Source: Neobacillus drentensis NBRC 102427 | Lineage (GTDB): Bacteria > Bacillota > Bacilli > Bacillales > Cytobacillaceae | Direction: 5' to 3' | Assembly (NCBI RefSeq): GCF_001591445.1 | Contig: NZ_BCUX01000019.1 | Span: 1 to 64,000, forward strand | Length of the DNA: 64,000 nt | In this document: piece after piece, positions 25,452 to 34,649 of the stretch | How positions within the stretch are numbered: the stretch's first letter is position 1 | Layout: each line of letters starts with the position of its first letter | Position numbers and translations under genes: made by a program | The notes under the pieces: model-generated | The model's input: only the letters and a program-made list of their open reading frames with translations | Told to the model about the DNA's origin: nothing | Databases searched by the model: none

Positions 25452-26519
25452 ATGCTAGATAAAAAACAAGAAAAAAGTTCAGCAGTTGTTCGTACTGTTC
25501 TTGGACCTGTGCCAGCTCAAGATTTAGGTGTTGTGCTTATTCATGAATCACTACTTTCTGTAGTGCCTGGTGCGGAGTTTGCACCTGAGGTGAATTTGGA
25601 TAAGAGCGAGATCTTTGAGGTATTAAAAAGAAAATTAACTGATTTCCGCCGGCTTGGTGGTAAGACTATTGTAGACCACAGCGGGATGTTCCATGGGCGT
25701 GATGTGTGGCTTTACCAGACACTTTCGAAAGCAACAGGAGTGCACATTGTCGCTTCAACAGGTTTAGGACCTGAACCGATGTTAGGTGGGTATTTTACTG
25801 CACCGCAAACAGATCCACCTACACCATGGCCAGCGGAGAAATTTGCTAATTTGTTCTCGAAAGAGGTTGTAGAAGGTATCGTTGTACCGCGCGTTGAACG
25901 TTCAACATCAGCTGGATTAGTAACGTCAATTGCTAGTCAAAATGGAATTACTGAAATTGAAACAAACCTGTTCCGCGGAGTTGCGCAAGCTGCTAATGCA
26001 TCAGGAGTAGCTGCATCCGTACAATACGGTGAAGATGCTGTAAATGACTTAGAAATTCTATTAGGCGAGGGTATTGCTCCGGAACGAGTGATTATAGGCG
26101 GACTAGACCGTATAGTCGCAGTTGAACGAAAAGAAGCATTTGCGATTGCGCGCCTGGGTGCTTGTGTGGCACTAGATCATATTGGATGGTCGACAAATGA
26201 AGGCTATATAAACGATGAGCAACGTGCTCAATTAGTATTACAATTATTTGAAGAAGGTCTTGGAAAGCGTGTACTTATTTCATCCAATGCAGTTGCAGTA
26301 GCAAAAGGCCATCAAGCAAAAGATCTTGGGTTCGATTACTTGCTAGGAACATTTGTCCCATTATTACGTAAAGCTGGTGCAACGGAAGAACAAATCCGCA
26401 TTCTATTAGAAGAAAATCCACAACGTGTACTGACTGTTGATGCTTCAGCAGAGCAAAAAATTACTGAGTATTCAGTTACTAATTGGAGAAATTTGTTCCA
26501 GCCTGTAGATTTATTATAG
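25452..26519 (+). CDS. PTE-family protein lacking most metal ligands (probable pseudoenzyme)
   Basis: 355 residues from ATG 25452 (AGGGGG site). It aligns with the intact PTE next door but has lost the active site: HEH becomes 'HES' (His31, Ser33); the carbamylated Lys of 'IKVGVSRG' becomes 'LVTSIASQ'; 'ITHLS' becomes 'ASVQYG'; 'GHAD' becomes 'GGLD'; 'SADAN' becomes 'SSNAV'. Only one ligand position is kept. The frame is intact and well spaced, so it is probably expressed. It may be a regulatory or structural partner of the intact PTE. A remnant of a second copy occurs at 13532-13690 in the same position relative to a PTE gene. Confidence 0.85.
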   Translation: MLDKKQEKSSAVVRTVLGPVPAQDLGVVLIHESLLSVVPGAEFAPEVNLDKSEIFEVLKRKLTDFRRLGGKTIVDHSGMFHGRDVWLYQTLSKATGVHIVASTGLGPEPMLGGYFTAPQTDPPTPWPAEKFANLFSKEVVEGIVVPRVERSTSAGLVTSIASQNGITEIETNLFRGVAQAANASGVAASVQYGEDAVNDLEILLGEGIAPERVIIGGLDRIVAVERKEAFAIARLGACVALDHIGWSTNEGYINDEQRAQLVLQLFEEGLGKRVLISSNAVAVAKGHQAKDLGFDYLLGTFVPLLRKAGATEEQIRILLEENPQRVLTVDASAEQKITEYSVTNWRNLFQPVDLL

Positions 26520-26601
26520 TGGATAACTGACAATTTAGGATTTTAATATAAAAAAATTGACTAAGCTTCGGTACAGTAAAACAAGGTAAGGAGTGACAAG
26601 A

Positions 26602-27561
26602 ATGGGTAAGGTAAATACGGTATTAGGACCTATTGCTACAGAAGATTTAGGAATCACAGCATTGCATGAGCATATTGGGTTCGGTCTGCCTGGTTGTGAC
26701 TTAGATACACAATGGTGGAAAAAACCAGATGAAGCATTTGACGTTACACTTCAAAGATTAAATCGATTCCGTGAACATGGCGGTAAAACATTCGTAGACT
26801 GTACGGGAATTGGAAACGGACGTGATGTTGAATACTTCCAAGTTCTTTCACGCAGAACTGGCATTCATATTGTAGCTGTTACAGGTTTTGTCGCTGGTGA
26901 CTCAGCGCTGCCATATTTCCGTAACAAATCAGTAGAATATCTTACGGATTTATTTGTTCATGAAGTGACAGTTGGGATTGAAGATACGGGTGCAAAAGCA
27001 GGTGCGATTAAAGTAGGCGTAAGTCGTGGCGGTAAACTAAGCGAACTTGATAAACGTATTTATCGTGCTGCCGCAAGGGCTGCCGTAAAAACGGGTGCGC
27101 CAATTATTACTCACTTATCAACAGACCCAATGACCGCCATTAATATTTTTGACGAAGAAGGCCTACCATTAAATCGTGTGTTAATGGGGCATGCAGATGT
27201 TGGACAAGATGCGGATGATGAACGTGATGAGATGATTGCTAAAAAAGGCGGTTATGTAGGATTCGATACCCTTGGCTATGACACAGAAGTGGAAAATGCA
27301 CCCTATTGGTCACGTCCACGAAAAGAGCGTGTCGATCAATTCCTTCGTTTCATAAATAAAGGATTTTTAGATCGTGCCGTTGTTTCAGCTGACGCCAATT
27401 GTTGTGCCCTAGGTTGGCCAGGATTAAAAGGACATTCAGTAAATTATGTCTTTGAAGAGTTTTTACCGGATCTTCGAAAAGCAGGTGTTAGTGAAGACGC
27501 ATTTGAACAACTTTTAGTGCATACTCCGGCGAAATTCCTAACATTGCAAGAACCTCGTTAA
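26602..27561 (+). CDS. phosphotriesterase-family metallohydrolase, copy 2
   Basis: 319 residues from ATG 26602 with an AAGGAG site. Complete ligand set: 'ALHEHIGFG', 'AIKVGVSRGG', 'IITHLST', 'LMGHADVG', 'SADANCC'. A lactonase or amidohydrolase role in ring opening is plausible. Near-identical to copy 1 at 13.7 kb over the catalytic motifs; the main differences are in the substrate-side loop after 'GHAD'. Second gene of the large operon. Confidence 0.92.
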   Translation: MGKVNTVLGPIATEDLGITALHEHIGFGLPGCDLDTQWWKKPDEAFDVTLQRLNRFREHGGKTFVDCTGIGNGRDVEYFQVLSRRTGIHIVAVTGFVAGDSALPYFRNKSVEYLTDLFVHEVTVGIEDTGAKAGAIKVGVSRGGKLSELDKRIYRAAARAAVKTGAPIITHLSTDPMTAINIFDEEGLPLNRVLMGHADVGQDADDERDEMIAKKGGYVGFDTLGYDTEVENAPYWSRPRKERVDQFLRFINKGFLDRAVVSADANCCALGWPGLKGHSVNYVFEEFLPDLRKAGVSEDAFEQLLVHTPAKFLTLQEPR

Positions 27562-27614
27562 TACCAAAACGTATCGCTTTGCTTCTAAAAAAAGTTAACG
27601 GGAGGTTAAGGAAG

Positions 27615-28778
27615 ATGAGTATTAAAGGAATGGCCTATATTGCGGGTGCGTTTGAGCACCCAACACGTAAGGCCCCAGACAAGTCGGTTGCAGTTATTCA
27701 TGCTGAATGTGCAAGGGGCGCATTGGCAGACGCTGGCCTTTCATTTAAAGATGTAGATGGCTACTTCTGTGCGGGTGACGCACCGGGCGGCGTACTATCT
27801 ATGGTCGATTATTTAGGGCTTAATGTACGCCATATCGATGGTACTGATACAGGTGGTTCTTCTTACATTGCTCACGTTTCACATGCCGCACAGGCTATCG
27901 CAGCCGGGAAATGTAATGTAGCGTTGATCACCATGGGAGGCCGCCCGCGTTCCGAAGGAAGAAGCGGTGTGAAACAGAAGCTAGTTGGTGCCAATGTTCC
28001 GGATACACCGTTTGAACTTCCTTATGGTCCAACTGCTGTAAATGAATATGCAATGGCAGCGATGCGTCATATGCATGAATACGGGACAACAAGTGAACAA
28101 CTAGCTTGGATTAAAGTCGCAGCTTCTCAACATGCACAGTACAATCCAAACGCGATGCTGCGTGATGTAGTGACTGTTCAGGATGTACTTGAGTCTCCAA
28201 TGATTGCCGATCCCTTACACCGTTTGGATTGCTGTGTAGTAAGTGATGGGGGCGGTGCTCTTGTAGTGGTAAGCCCTGAAATTGCAAAAATTCTAAAACG
28301 ACCGCTTGTTCGAGTCATGGGGGTCGGAGAATCTCCTAAAGGTTTAATGGGCGGGAAGGTAGATCTTACTTATAGTGGTGCGGTATGGTCCGGGGCAGCA
28401 GCCTATGAGGAAGCTGGGATTACGCCACAGGATATTAAATATGCATCAATCTATGATAGCTTTACCATTACGGTATTAATGCAGCTCGAAGATTTAGGTT
28501 TCTGTAAGAAAGGCGAAGGCGGGAAGTTCGTTGCTGATGGAAACTTGATTTCAGGAGTTGGAAAACTTCCAGTCAATACCGATGGCGGCGGGTTGAATAA
28601 TAATCACCCCGCGAGTCGAGGCGGTATGATTAAAGTGTTAGAGGCTGTACGCCAACTGCGCGGGGAGGCACAACCGCAGGTACAAGTGGGAAATTGTGAT
28701 CTGGCACTAGTTCATGGTACCGGCGGCGGGCTGGCAAGTCGTCATGGCAGTGCAACATTGATCTTGGAGAGGGTGTAG
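27615..28778 (+). CDS. thiolase-like (SCPx/lipid-transfer) protein without catalytic cysteine
   Basis: 387 residues from ATG 27615 (GGAGG site). The fold and motifs are of thiolase/SCPx type, but the nucleophilic Cys region reads 'GTDTGGSSYIAHVSHAA' and the second Cys region 'LVHGTGGGLASRHGSAT', so both thiolase cysteines are missing. The 'NTDGGGLNNNHPASRGG' loop replaces the GHP motif. Proteins of this type paired with a DUF35 protein, as Ltp2 with ChsH2 in steroid degradation, are retro-aldolases acting on acyl-CoA. A DUF35 gene follows three bases later, supporting that reading here. Confidence 0.85.
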   Translation: MSIKGMAYIAGAFEHPTRKAPDKSVAVIHAECARGALADAGLSFKDVDGYFCAGDAPGGVLSMVDYLGLNVRHIDGTDTGGSSYIAHVSHAAQAIAAGKCNVALITMGGRPRSEGRSGVKQKLVGANVPDTPFELPYGPTAVNEYAMAAMRHMHEYGTTSEQLAWIKVAASQHAQYNPNAMLRDVVTVQDVLESPMIADPLHRLDCCVVSDGGGALVVVSPEIAKILKRPLVRVMGVGESPKGLMGGKVDLTYSGAVWSGAAAYEEAGITPQDIKYASIYDSFTITVLMQLEDLGFCKKGEGGKFVADGNLISGVGKLPVNTDGGGLNNNHPASRGGMIKVLEAVRQLRGEAQPQVQVGNCDLALVHGTGGGLASRHGSATLILERV

Positions 28779-28781
28779 ATA

Positions 28782-29198
28782 ATGGCAACTCTGTATCAAT
28801 CTAGAAAGATGACGATGCCTGAAACTCATCCGGAACATCTAGAGTTTTGGCAGGCCGCTGCAGAAGGAAAGCTGCTGATTAAGCAGTGTGATTCCTGTGG
28901 TGAGTATCATTATTACCCGCGTGAGCACTGCCCATATTGTATGAGCAATAAGACGACATGGAAAGAAGCAAAAGGCACGGGAAGTATCTACACTTATAGT
29001 GTCATGCGAAAAGGTGTCCCGTATGCGATCGCGTTTGTCACGCTCGATGAAGGTCCGAGAATGATGACAAATATCGTTGATTGTGATCTCGATGCAGTGC
29101 ACATCGATCAAATAGTAAAAGTGGTATTTAAGCAAAGCGGCGATCATGATAATCCAGGTTCGTTTATACCTTGCTTTACACCTGTTAATGGTGATTAA
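28782..29198 (+). CDS. DUF35 OB-fold protein with zinc ribbon
   Basis: 138 residues, ATG 28782, three bases after the thiolase stop. The rubredoxin-like zinc ribbon is 'CDSCGEYHYYPREHCPYC' (about 38-55), then an OB fold ('GTGSIYTYSVMRKG', 'YAIAFVTLDEGPRMMTNIVD'). Proteins of this family bind acyl-CoA and form complexes with thiolase-like partners. Its tight coupling to the preceding gene indicates a stoichiometric complex. Confidence 0.92.
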   Translation: MATLYQSRKMTMPETHPEHLEFWQAAAEGKLLIKQCDSCGEYHYYPREHCPYCMSNKTTWKEAKGTGSIYTYSVMRKGVPYAIAFVTLDEGPRMMTNIVDCDLDAVHIDQIVKVVFKQSGDHDNPGSFIPCFTPVNGD

Positions 29199-29245
29199 GG
29201 ACATTTAACATACCCTTAGAAGGATTTAAGAGAGGAGCGAAAAAA

Positions 29246-30943
29246 ATGAGAATCATTAAGGACGTACGGATTCCAATGCGTGATGGAGTACATATTGCTG
29301 CTGATATCTATCTTCCTGATGGAGCAGTCAAAGGACCAGCATTACTTGCGCTTAGCCCGTATGGAAAGGAATTGCAAGCACAAGCGCTAACATTACCACC
29401 ACAAGCCCGACCAAGCCATCTTTGGAATGGTGCGATTGAAGCAGGTGACATTCGTGAAGTAGTATCTCGCGGGTATGCTCATATTATCGCAGATGTACGC
29501 GGTACAGGTGGTTCTGAAGGTCAAATGTGCGGTAACTATAACTCTGGCGGTCATGGCGATGGAAAGGATATCTATGATCTCGTTGAATGGATGGCTGAGC
29601 AAGATTGGTGTGATGGCAACATCGGGATGATTGGTATTTCGTACTTTGCATCGGTTCAAATTTTAGGTGCAGCGGAGCAGCCGCCACACTTAAAAGCAAT
29701 CTTTGCAAATGGCGGGCACTTCGATCTTTATGAACTTTGTTATCACGGCGGTATCATGTGGTTAATGCCACGTGCATCTCGTGAAGGACGCGGCGGCGAT
29801 AGCGGTAACGCCTTCAATAACGTAGCAAGTAAAAGCTCGAAAGTATTTACACCTGGAGAGCTTAAAGAGAAGACCCAAGAGCGTTTAAACGACCCAGATA
29901 TTGCCCATTGGTCCGACTTTGTTCACCTTTTACACTATCAAGACCGTCACGAATTATGGATGGATTACTTATTGAATCCACTTGATGGCCCATTTTGGCA
30001 AAAAGATAGTGCGATAGATGTGGCACATAAAGTAACAATCCCAACGTACTTCCAAGCAAAATGGGGCCGCGGCTGGAACGTTGAAGGCACAATCGAATGC
30101 TTCCACAAAGTATCAGGGATTAAAAAGCTTGATATCCAAGCGCTGCCGCCGATGTTAGAGCGTCCATTCCATGAAAGTCATGACGAAATGTTCCGCTGGT
30201 ATGATTACTGGTTAAAAGGCATTGATAATGGCATTATGGATGAACCAACTGTTCAGTTCTCTGTAGAAGGTTCTTACAAATGGCGCGGGGAAGATCACTG
30301 GCCATTGCCATTTGAAGAAAAGAAGGCGTTCTATTTACGTCCTCGCCACAAAATTAGCGAGAAACCTGAACCTTTATCGTCTGAATATGCTCACCCAGAT
30401 GGCTTTTACCAGGCACCATTAACCGTAACAACCACATCAGAAAAGATCAAATGGACGAGTGATAAATTCCTAGAGGCTGTAGAAATGACAGGTACAGGAG
30501 CATTATACATTCATGCAGAAATCGATACGGATGACACAAACTTCATTGCCAAGCTTTATGATGTGGATCCAAGCGGCAAACGCACATTAATGACATCTGG
30601 ATATTTAAAAGCATCTCATCGTGAATTAAATGAAGAGAAATCAACATATGGTGAGCCATGGCACCCGCATAATCGCGTCGTACCAGTTACACCTGGTGAA
30701 ATCAACGAGTATGCAATTCGCTTATATCCTTTCTCCTTCTTAATTAAAACGGGAAATCGGATTGAATTAGAACTTGCATGTAACGAACCACTTGATGGTG
30801 AAGATGCAAAATTATTGCCGCCGGATAGCTATCACTTACCAAGCGGTCGTGCAACAACACACAAAATCTATCGTGATGCCGATCATCCATCACGTATAGT
30901 TTTACCAGTAATTCCTAAACAATTTGATGTTACAAATAAATAG
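29246..30943 (+). CDS. CocE/NonD-family alpha/beta hydrolase
   Basis: 565 residues, ATG 29246 with AGAGGAG. The X-Pro dipeptidyl-peptidase-type alpha/beta domain has the nucleophile in 'GMIGISYFAS' (Ser about 132), an oxyanion region 'LALSPYGKE' and 'ADVRGTGGSEG'. The C-terminal jelly-roll (about 360-565) is typical of CocE. The family hydrolyses esters or amides (cocaine esterase, glutaryl-7-ACA acylase). Length is normal and there is no signal peptide, so cytosolic. Probably cleaves an ester or amide formed in the pathway. Confidence 0.9.
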   Translation: MRIIKDVRIPMRDGVHIAADIYLPDGAVKGPALLALSPYGKELQAQALTLPPQARPSHLWNGAIEAGDIREVVSRGYAHIIADVRGTGGSEGQMCGNYNSGGHGDGKDIYDLVEWMAEQDWCDGNIGMIGISYFASVQILGAAEQPPHLKAIFANGGHFDLYELCYHGGIMWLMPRASREGRGGDSGNAFNNVASKSSKVFTPGELKEKTQERLNDPDIAHWSDFVHLLHYQDRHELWMDYLLNPLDGPFWQKDSAIDVAHKVTIPTYFQAKWGRGWNVEGTIECFHKVSGIKKLDIQALPPMLERPFHESHDEMFRWYDYWLKGIDNGIMDEPTVQFSVEGSYKWRGEDHWPLPFEEKKAFYLRPRHKISEKPEPLSSEYAHPDGFYQAPLTVTTTSEKIKWTSDKFLEAVEMTGTGALYIHAEIDTDDTNFIAKLYDVDPSGKRTLMTSGYLKASHRELNEEKSTYGEPWHPHNRVVPVTPGEINEYAIRLYPFSFLIKTGNRIELELACNEPLDGEDAKLLPPDSYHLPSGRATTHKIYRDADHPSRIVLPVIPKQFDVTNK

Positions 30944-30977
30944 TGTACTAAATTACTAGATTGTAGGAGTGAACAAC

Positions 30978-31928
30978 ATGGCAAATGCAGTTCGTGTTAT
31001 CCCGATTGAATGTAAATTTGGTCCCATTTCTGCATTTGCATATTATCTGGATGGGCCAGAACCAGCCATTATTGATACCGGTGTAAATGTTTCGGCGAGG
31101 CAAGACATTGAACCAACCTTAGCTGAACATGGGATCAGGATTGAAGATATTCGCTGGATTTTACTGACACATGGTCATGTGGATCATCTCGGTGGTGCAT
31201 ATGAAGTATGGGAAAAAACAGGACGACAGGCAAAAGTAGTTATTCCAAAAAAAGAAGCTCGACTATTGCGTGATAAGAATGAACATATCGTTGATTACAA
31301 GGCACTACAAGGAAAATACATCACCGATCCCGCCATCCAAGAAAAACATATCAACATGTTAAAAACTGATATTGGCGGCAATATTGAACCATACTCTGAA
31401 GTAGTTGATGGTGATTCGATCCATTTAGGCGGCGATATCACTTTAAAAGTGATTGAAACTCCAGGACATTCCATTGGTTCTGTAACCTTTGTATTGGATG
31501 GGCTGGACTGGGCGTTTGCAGCAGATGCCATTCAAATGTATGGGGGTGCAAGCGGCTTACCTACGATTGAAGACTCATCACTATATCGCAAAAGTGTACA
31601 ACGCTTGATAGAAGAAGTTCGTCCTATACGATTGTACTTAGGTCATCCATTCCGCAATAGTAATGGCGATATGCAAAATGCACAACTTGAGGGTGAACAG
31701 GTTGCAGCTGTGTTACAAGCAAGTCTTGATCGGGATGCCCAATTGAGTGATGTCATGCGGCGCCATTTGACGAATGAACTTTCAGCTGAACAGCATGAAC
31801 TGTATGGACCATTTGGCCAGGTTGCTGAGGAAATTGGCTATACAGGGGATCCACGGAACTTACCTTGTGCGTTCTTTGTGACGATGCATGCTTATAAAGA
31901 AGAACTTAATGGTAAAAAGATTAAATGA
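30978..31928 (+). CDS. metallo-beta-lactamase-fold hydrolase 1
   Basis: 316 residues from ATG 30978 (TAGGAGTG site). Zinc motif HxHxDH in 'LLTHGHVDHLGGAYEVW', downstream ligands in 'ETPGHSIGSVTF', 'FAADAIQMYGG' and 'YLGHPFRNSNG'. Cytosolic. Glyoxalase II, lactonase and thioesterase are all known activities of this fold. Sits between CocE and the CoA-transferase, so a thioester or lactone substrate is reasonable. Confidence 0.88.
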   Translation: MANAVRVIPIECKFGPISAFAYYLDGPEPAIIDTGVNVSARQDIEPTLAEHGIRIEDIRWILLTHGHVDHLGGAYEVWEKTGRQAKVVIPKKEARLLRDKNEHIVDYKALQGKYITDPAIQEKHINMLKTDIGGNIEPYSEVVDGDSIHLGGDITLKVIETPGHSIGSVTFVLDGLDWAFAADAIQMYGGASGLPTIEDSSLYRKSVQRLIEEVRPIRLYLGHPFRNSNGDMQNAQLEGEQVAAVLQASLDRDAQLSDVMRRHLTNELSAEQHELYGPFGQVAEEIGYTGDPRNLPCAFFVTMHAYKEELNGKKIK

Positions 31929-31944
31929 GAGGAGGAAATTCTAA

Positions 31945-32640
31945 ATGATACAGAAGAAGTTTGAAAATGCAGCAAAAGCTGTTGCGGATATTAAGGATGG
32001 AGCAACGTTGCTTGTTGGAGGATTTGGGGGAAGCGGACTACCGTCCCATCTTGTGGCTGCTTTAGTTGAACAAGGTGCGAAGAATCTGACGGTTGTATCA
32101 AATAATATTGGCGCAGTAAGCGATGGTGTTGCCGCACTGATCAGCAACAATCAAGTTCGAAGAATTATCTGTTCTTTTCCTGTCGGTCCACACGCTGACG
32201 AGCTGATTGAGCGTCTGCAGAACGGCACGATCGAGTTAGAAATCGTCCCGCAAGGAACGTTAGCTGAGCGTATCCGTGCAGGCGGTGCCGGCATTCCCGC
32301 CTTTTATACACCGACGGCAGCGCATACTGAACTCGGAGAAGGCAAAGAAACACGTGAGTTCAATGATCGTTTGCATCTCTTAGAGCAAGCCATCACAGGT
32401 GACTATGCTTTCATCAAGGGACATCGAGCAGATCGCTGGGGGAATCTTGTATACAATAAGACGCAGCGCAATTTTAACCCGGTAATGGCGACAGCCGCAA
32501 GAATAACCATTGCCGAAGTAGATGAAATCGTCGAAGTCGGAGAAATTGATCCAGAGATCATTGTCACACCGAGCGTATTCGTACATCGTTTAGTTCAATT
32601 AGAGCCGCAACGTGAAGGGAGGGTGTTAGTAAATGAGTAA
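31945..32640 (+). CDS. CoA-transferase family I, subunit A
   Basis: 231 residues, ATG 31945 with GAGGAGG. 'DGATLLVGGFGGSGLPSHLV' is the conserved alpha-subunit opening; 'QGTLAERIRAGGAGIPAFYT' and 'FIKGHRADRWGNLVY' follow. Together with subunit B it moves CoA between acids, as in succinyl-CoA:3-ketoacid (ScoAB) or 3-oxoadipate (PcaIJ) CoA-transferase. The substrate cannot be fixed; context favours activation of a ring-cleavage acid. Confidence 0.92.
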   Translation: MIQKKFENAAKAVADIKDGATLLVGGFGGSGLPSHLVAALVEQGAKNLTVVSNNIGAVSDGVAALISNNQVRRIICSFPVGPHADELIERLQNGTIELEIVPQGTLAERIRAGGAGIPAFYTPTAAHTELGEGKETREFNDRLHLLEQAITGDYAFIKGHRADRWGNLVYNKTQRNFNPVMATAARITIAEVDEIVEVGEIDPEIIVTPSVFVHRLVQLEPQREGRVLVNE

Positions 32641-33325
32641 AGATCAACAGAAGGTTGGATGGTCAAAGATCGAGTTAGCTACTCGAGTAGCACAAGACTT
32701 AGAAGATGGATGGTTTGTAAATCTAGGTATTGGTATTCCTACTCTTGTGGCCGATGTGATTCCTGAAGGGAGAGAAATTATTCTCCATAGTGAGAATGGT
32801 CTTCTTGGGCTGGGGCCAAAACCTGAACCAGGTGAAGAAGATATGGATCTTGTAAATGCAGGTAAGGAACCAATCACATTAAAGCCGGGTGGGAGCTTCT
32901 TCTCACAATCAGACTCTTTTGCCATGATCCGTGGCGGTCACCTTGATGCCGCAGTACTTGGTGCATTCCAAGTCTCGATGTACGGTGATCTTGCTAGTTG
33001 GAAGCTTCCTAACACAACCCTTGGACGTGTTGGAGGAGCCATGGATTTGACAGTTGGGAGCAAGCGTATCTTCCTCTGTATGCAGCATACGAGTAAGGGA
33101 ACGCCGAAAATCGTGGAAGAATGTACGTATCCATTGACTGCGCCTCGCTGTGTAGATCGTATCTATACAGACCTTGCGGTGATTGACGTGACAGATGACG
33201 GGCTTGTCGTCCAAGAACTCGCTCCGGGCGTTACGTTTGAGTACCTGCAGGAACGCACGGCAGCTCCGCTTAAGAATCATGCGAACAGTATTTTGCAAGA
33301 AGAGACTCTGCACATCAATGATTAA
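32633..33325 (+). CDS. CoA-transferase family I, subunit B
   Basis: 230 residues, ATG 32633 overlapping the A subunit by eight bases, a sign of translational coupling. The active-site Glu lies in 'ILHSENGLLGLGP' (about residue 50). 'GIGIPTLVADVIPEG' and 'GGSFFSQSDSFAMIRGGHLD' are typical of beta subunits. Confidence 0.92.
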   Translation: MSKDQQKVGWSKIELATRVAQDLEDGWFVNLGIGIPTLVADVIPEGREIILHSENGLLGLGPKPEPGEEDMDLVNAGKEPITLKPGGSFFSQSDSFAMIRGGHLDAAVLGAFQVSMYGDLASWKLPNTTLGRVGGAMDLTVGSKRIFLCMQHTSKGTPKIVEECTYPLTAPRCVDRIYTDLAVIDVTDDGLVVQELAPGVTFEYLQERTAAPLKNHANSILQEETLHIND

Positions 33326-33523
33326 GCTAGCAAAAAAAACTGCCATTGATCGCAGCTCATCGGAGAGCGGGCGAAGGGGACCTTCCCCGTTCAGGTACCC
33401 CCCGTACGACTTACAGGGTTAGAGTTAGGAGGACTAGTTGGCTCCATTCGCGATCAAGGGATAAAGTGGACTTCGAAAATATTAGGTGTAGAGATCAAAT
33501 TAATAGCTTAGGAGGAAAGGTAT
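33326..33523. other. G+C-richer spacer inside the operon
   Basis: About 200 bases without a supported gene. Short inverted repeats (GGGGA..TCCCC near 33380) may be an attenuator or mRNA-processing site. Small frames here have no ribosome binding site or homology that I can see. A ribosome binding site AGGAGG at 33511 serves the next gene. Confidence 0.4.
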
Positions 33524-34627
33524 ATGAAATCAGAGTCTTTAAGAATTGCTATTATCGGTAGTGGAATTGGCGGGGCAGCAACGGCGGTGGCTTTACGGCA
33601 TGCGGGATTCAATGTCGACGTCTATGAGCAAGCATCAGCTATAACTGAGGTAGGGGCAGGTATCGGTTTGCGTCCGCCATCGATCCGTTATTTCAAGAAA
33701 TGGGGGCTTTTGGATGAAATTGAAAGAGTAACCCATAAAAGTGTTTTAATGGAAATCCTTACAGATAAAGCAGAAGTAGTACTTGAGGAAAAATGGCCTG
33801 CGCTAACAGATGACCCAAATGAAAGATGGGCGAGATTAATTCATCGTGCAGACTGTTTAGACACGTTAATTAATGCCATACCTTCTGAGTTCATCCATTT
33901 GAATCACAAATGTAAAAATATCGTTCGCCATGAAGATTATGCAGAAATTGAGTTTGAAAATGGTGTCAAAGTCGAAGCCGATTTAGTTATTGCTGCCGAT
34001 GGTATTCGTTCCCTTACCCGTTCGCTATTTTTCAGTCAAGCTGAGCCGGTTTTCCACGGTTACCATGCTTATAGGGCTCTTGTGAGTGAGGATGAAACCT
34101 ATGGTTTAGCTTCTGAAGATACATTGAGAATTTTCTGTGATGATAAAGTCAATTACTATTTACTGCCGTTAAAATATCGGAAACAAGTTTCAGTTGATAT
34201 TACCGTTCCACACCAAGACCGCTCCGGCAGACCGAACGTACCGAAAGAAGATATGCTCAACCAATTAAAGAATTTCCATCCTAACCTTCAGAAGATTGCT
34301 GCAAATATCAATAACTTTGATGTTCGGGCACTATACGATATCGATCCTGTCGAACAGTGGACAAATAATTGTATCGCCCTGCTTGGGGATGCTGCACATT
34401 CTATGCTTCATAACCAAGGTCAAGGTGCAAACATGGCAATCCAAGATGCAGGGGTAATGGCTGAATGTTTACTTGAAGCTGACAGCGTTGAAAGTGCCCT
34501 ACAAAAATATGAGTCTCTAAGAAAACCACTTGGAACTTTATTTCAAAATTTATCTCGCCAGTTCCATAGTGACAAGGAAGAAACGGCTTTCCCTGAAAAA
34601 GAATTCCTTGAGAATGTTTCAGAGTAA
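33524..34627 (+). CDS. FAD-dependent aromatic-type monooxygenase 2
   Basis: 367 residues, ATG 33524 with AGGAGG. Same three motifs as monooxygenase 1: 'AIIGSGIGGAATAVALRHAG', 'LVIAADGIRSLTRSLFF', 'LLGDAAHSMLHNQGQGANMA'. Moderate identity to the first copy suggests an older duplication and perhaps different substrates or successive hydroxylations. Probably part of the operon that begins at 25452. Confidence 0.9.
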   Translation: MKSESLRIAIIGSGIGGAATAVALRHAGFNVDVYEQASAITEVGAGIGLRPPSIRYFKKWGLLDEIERVTHKSVLMEILTDKAEVVLEEKWPALTDDPNERWARLIHRADCLDTLINAIPSEFIHLNHKCKNIVRHEDYAEIEFENGVKVEADLVIAADGIRSLTRSLFFSQAEPVFHGYHAYRALVSEDETYGLASEDTLRIFCDDKVNYYLLPLKYRKQVSVDITVPHQDRSGRPNVPKEDMLNQLKNFHPNLQKIAANINNFDVRALYDIDPVEQWTNNCIALLGDAAHSMLHNQGQGANMAIQDAGVMAECLLEADSVESALQKYESLRKPLGTLFQNLSRQFHSDKEETAFPEKEFLENVSE

Positions 34628-34649
34628 GAGTAAATAAGGAGGATAATAG

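Noticed and set aside
33195..33561. Small plus-strand frames across the spacer after the CoA-transferase
   Set aside because: They overlap well-supported genes in other frames and have Arg/Ser-rich non-coding composition.
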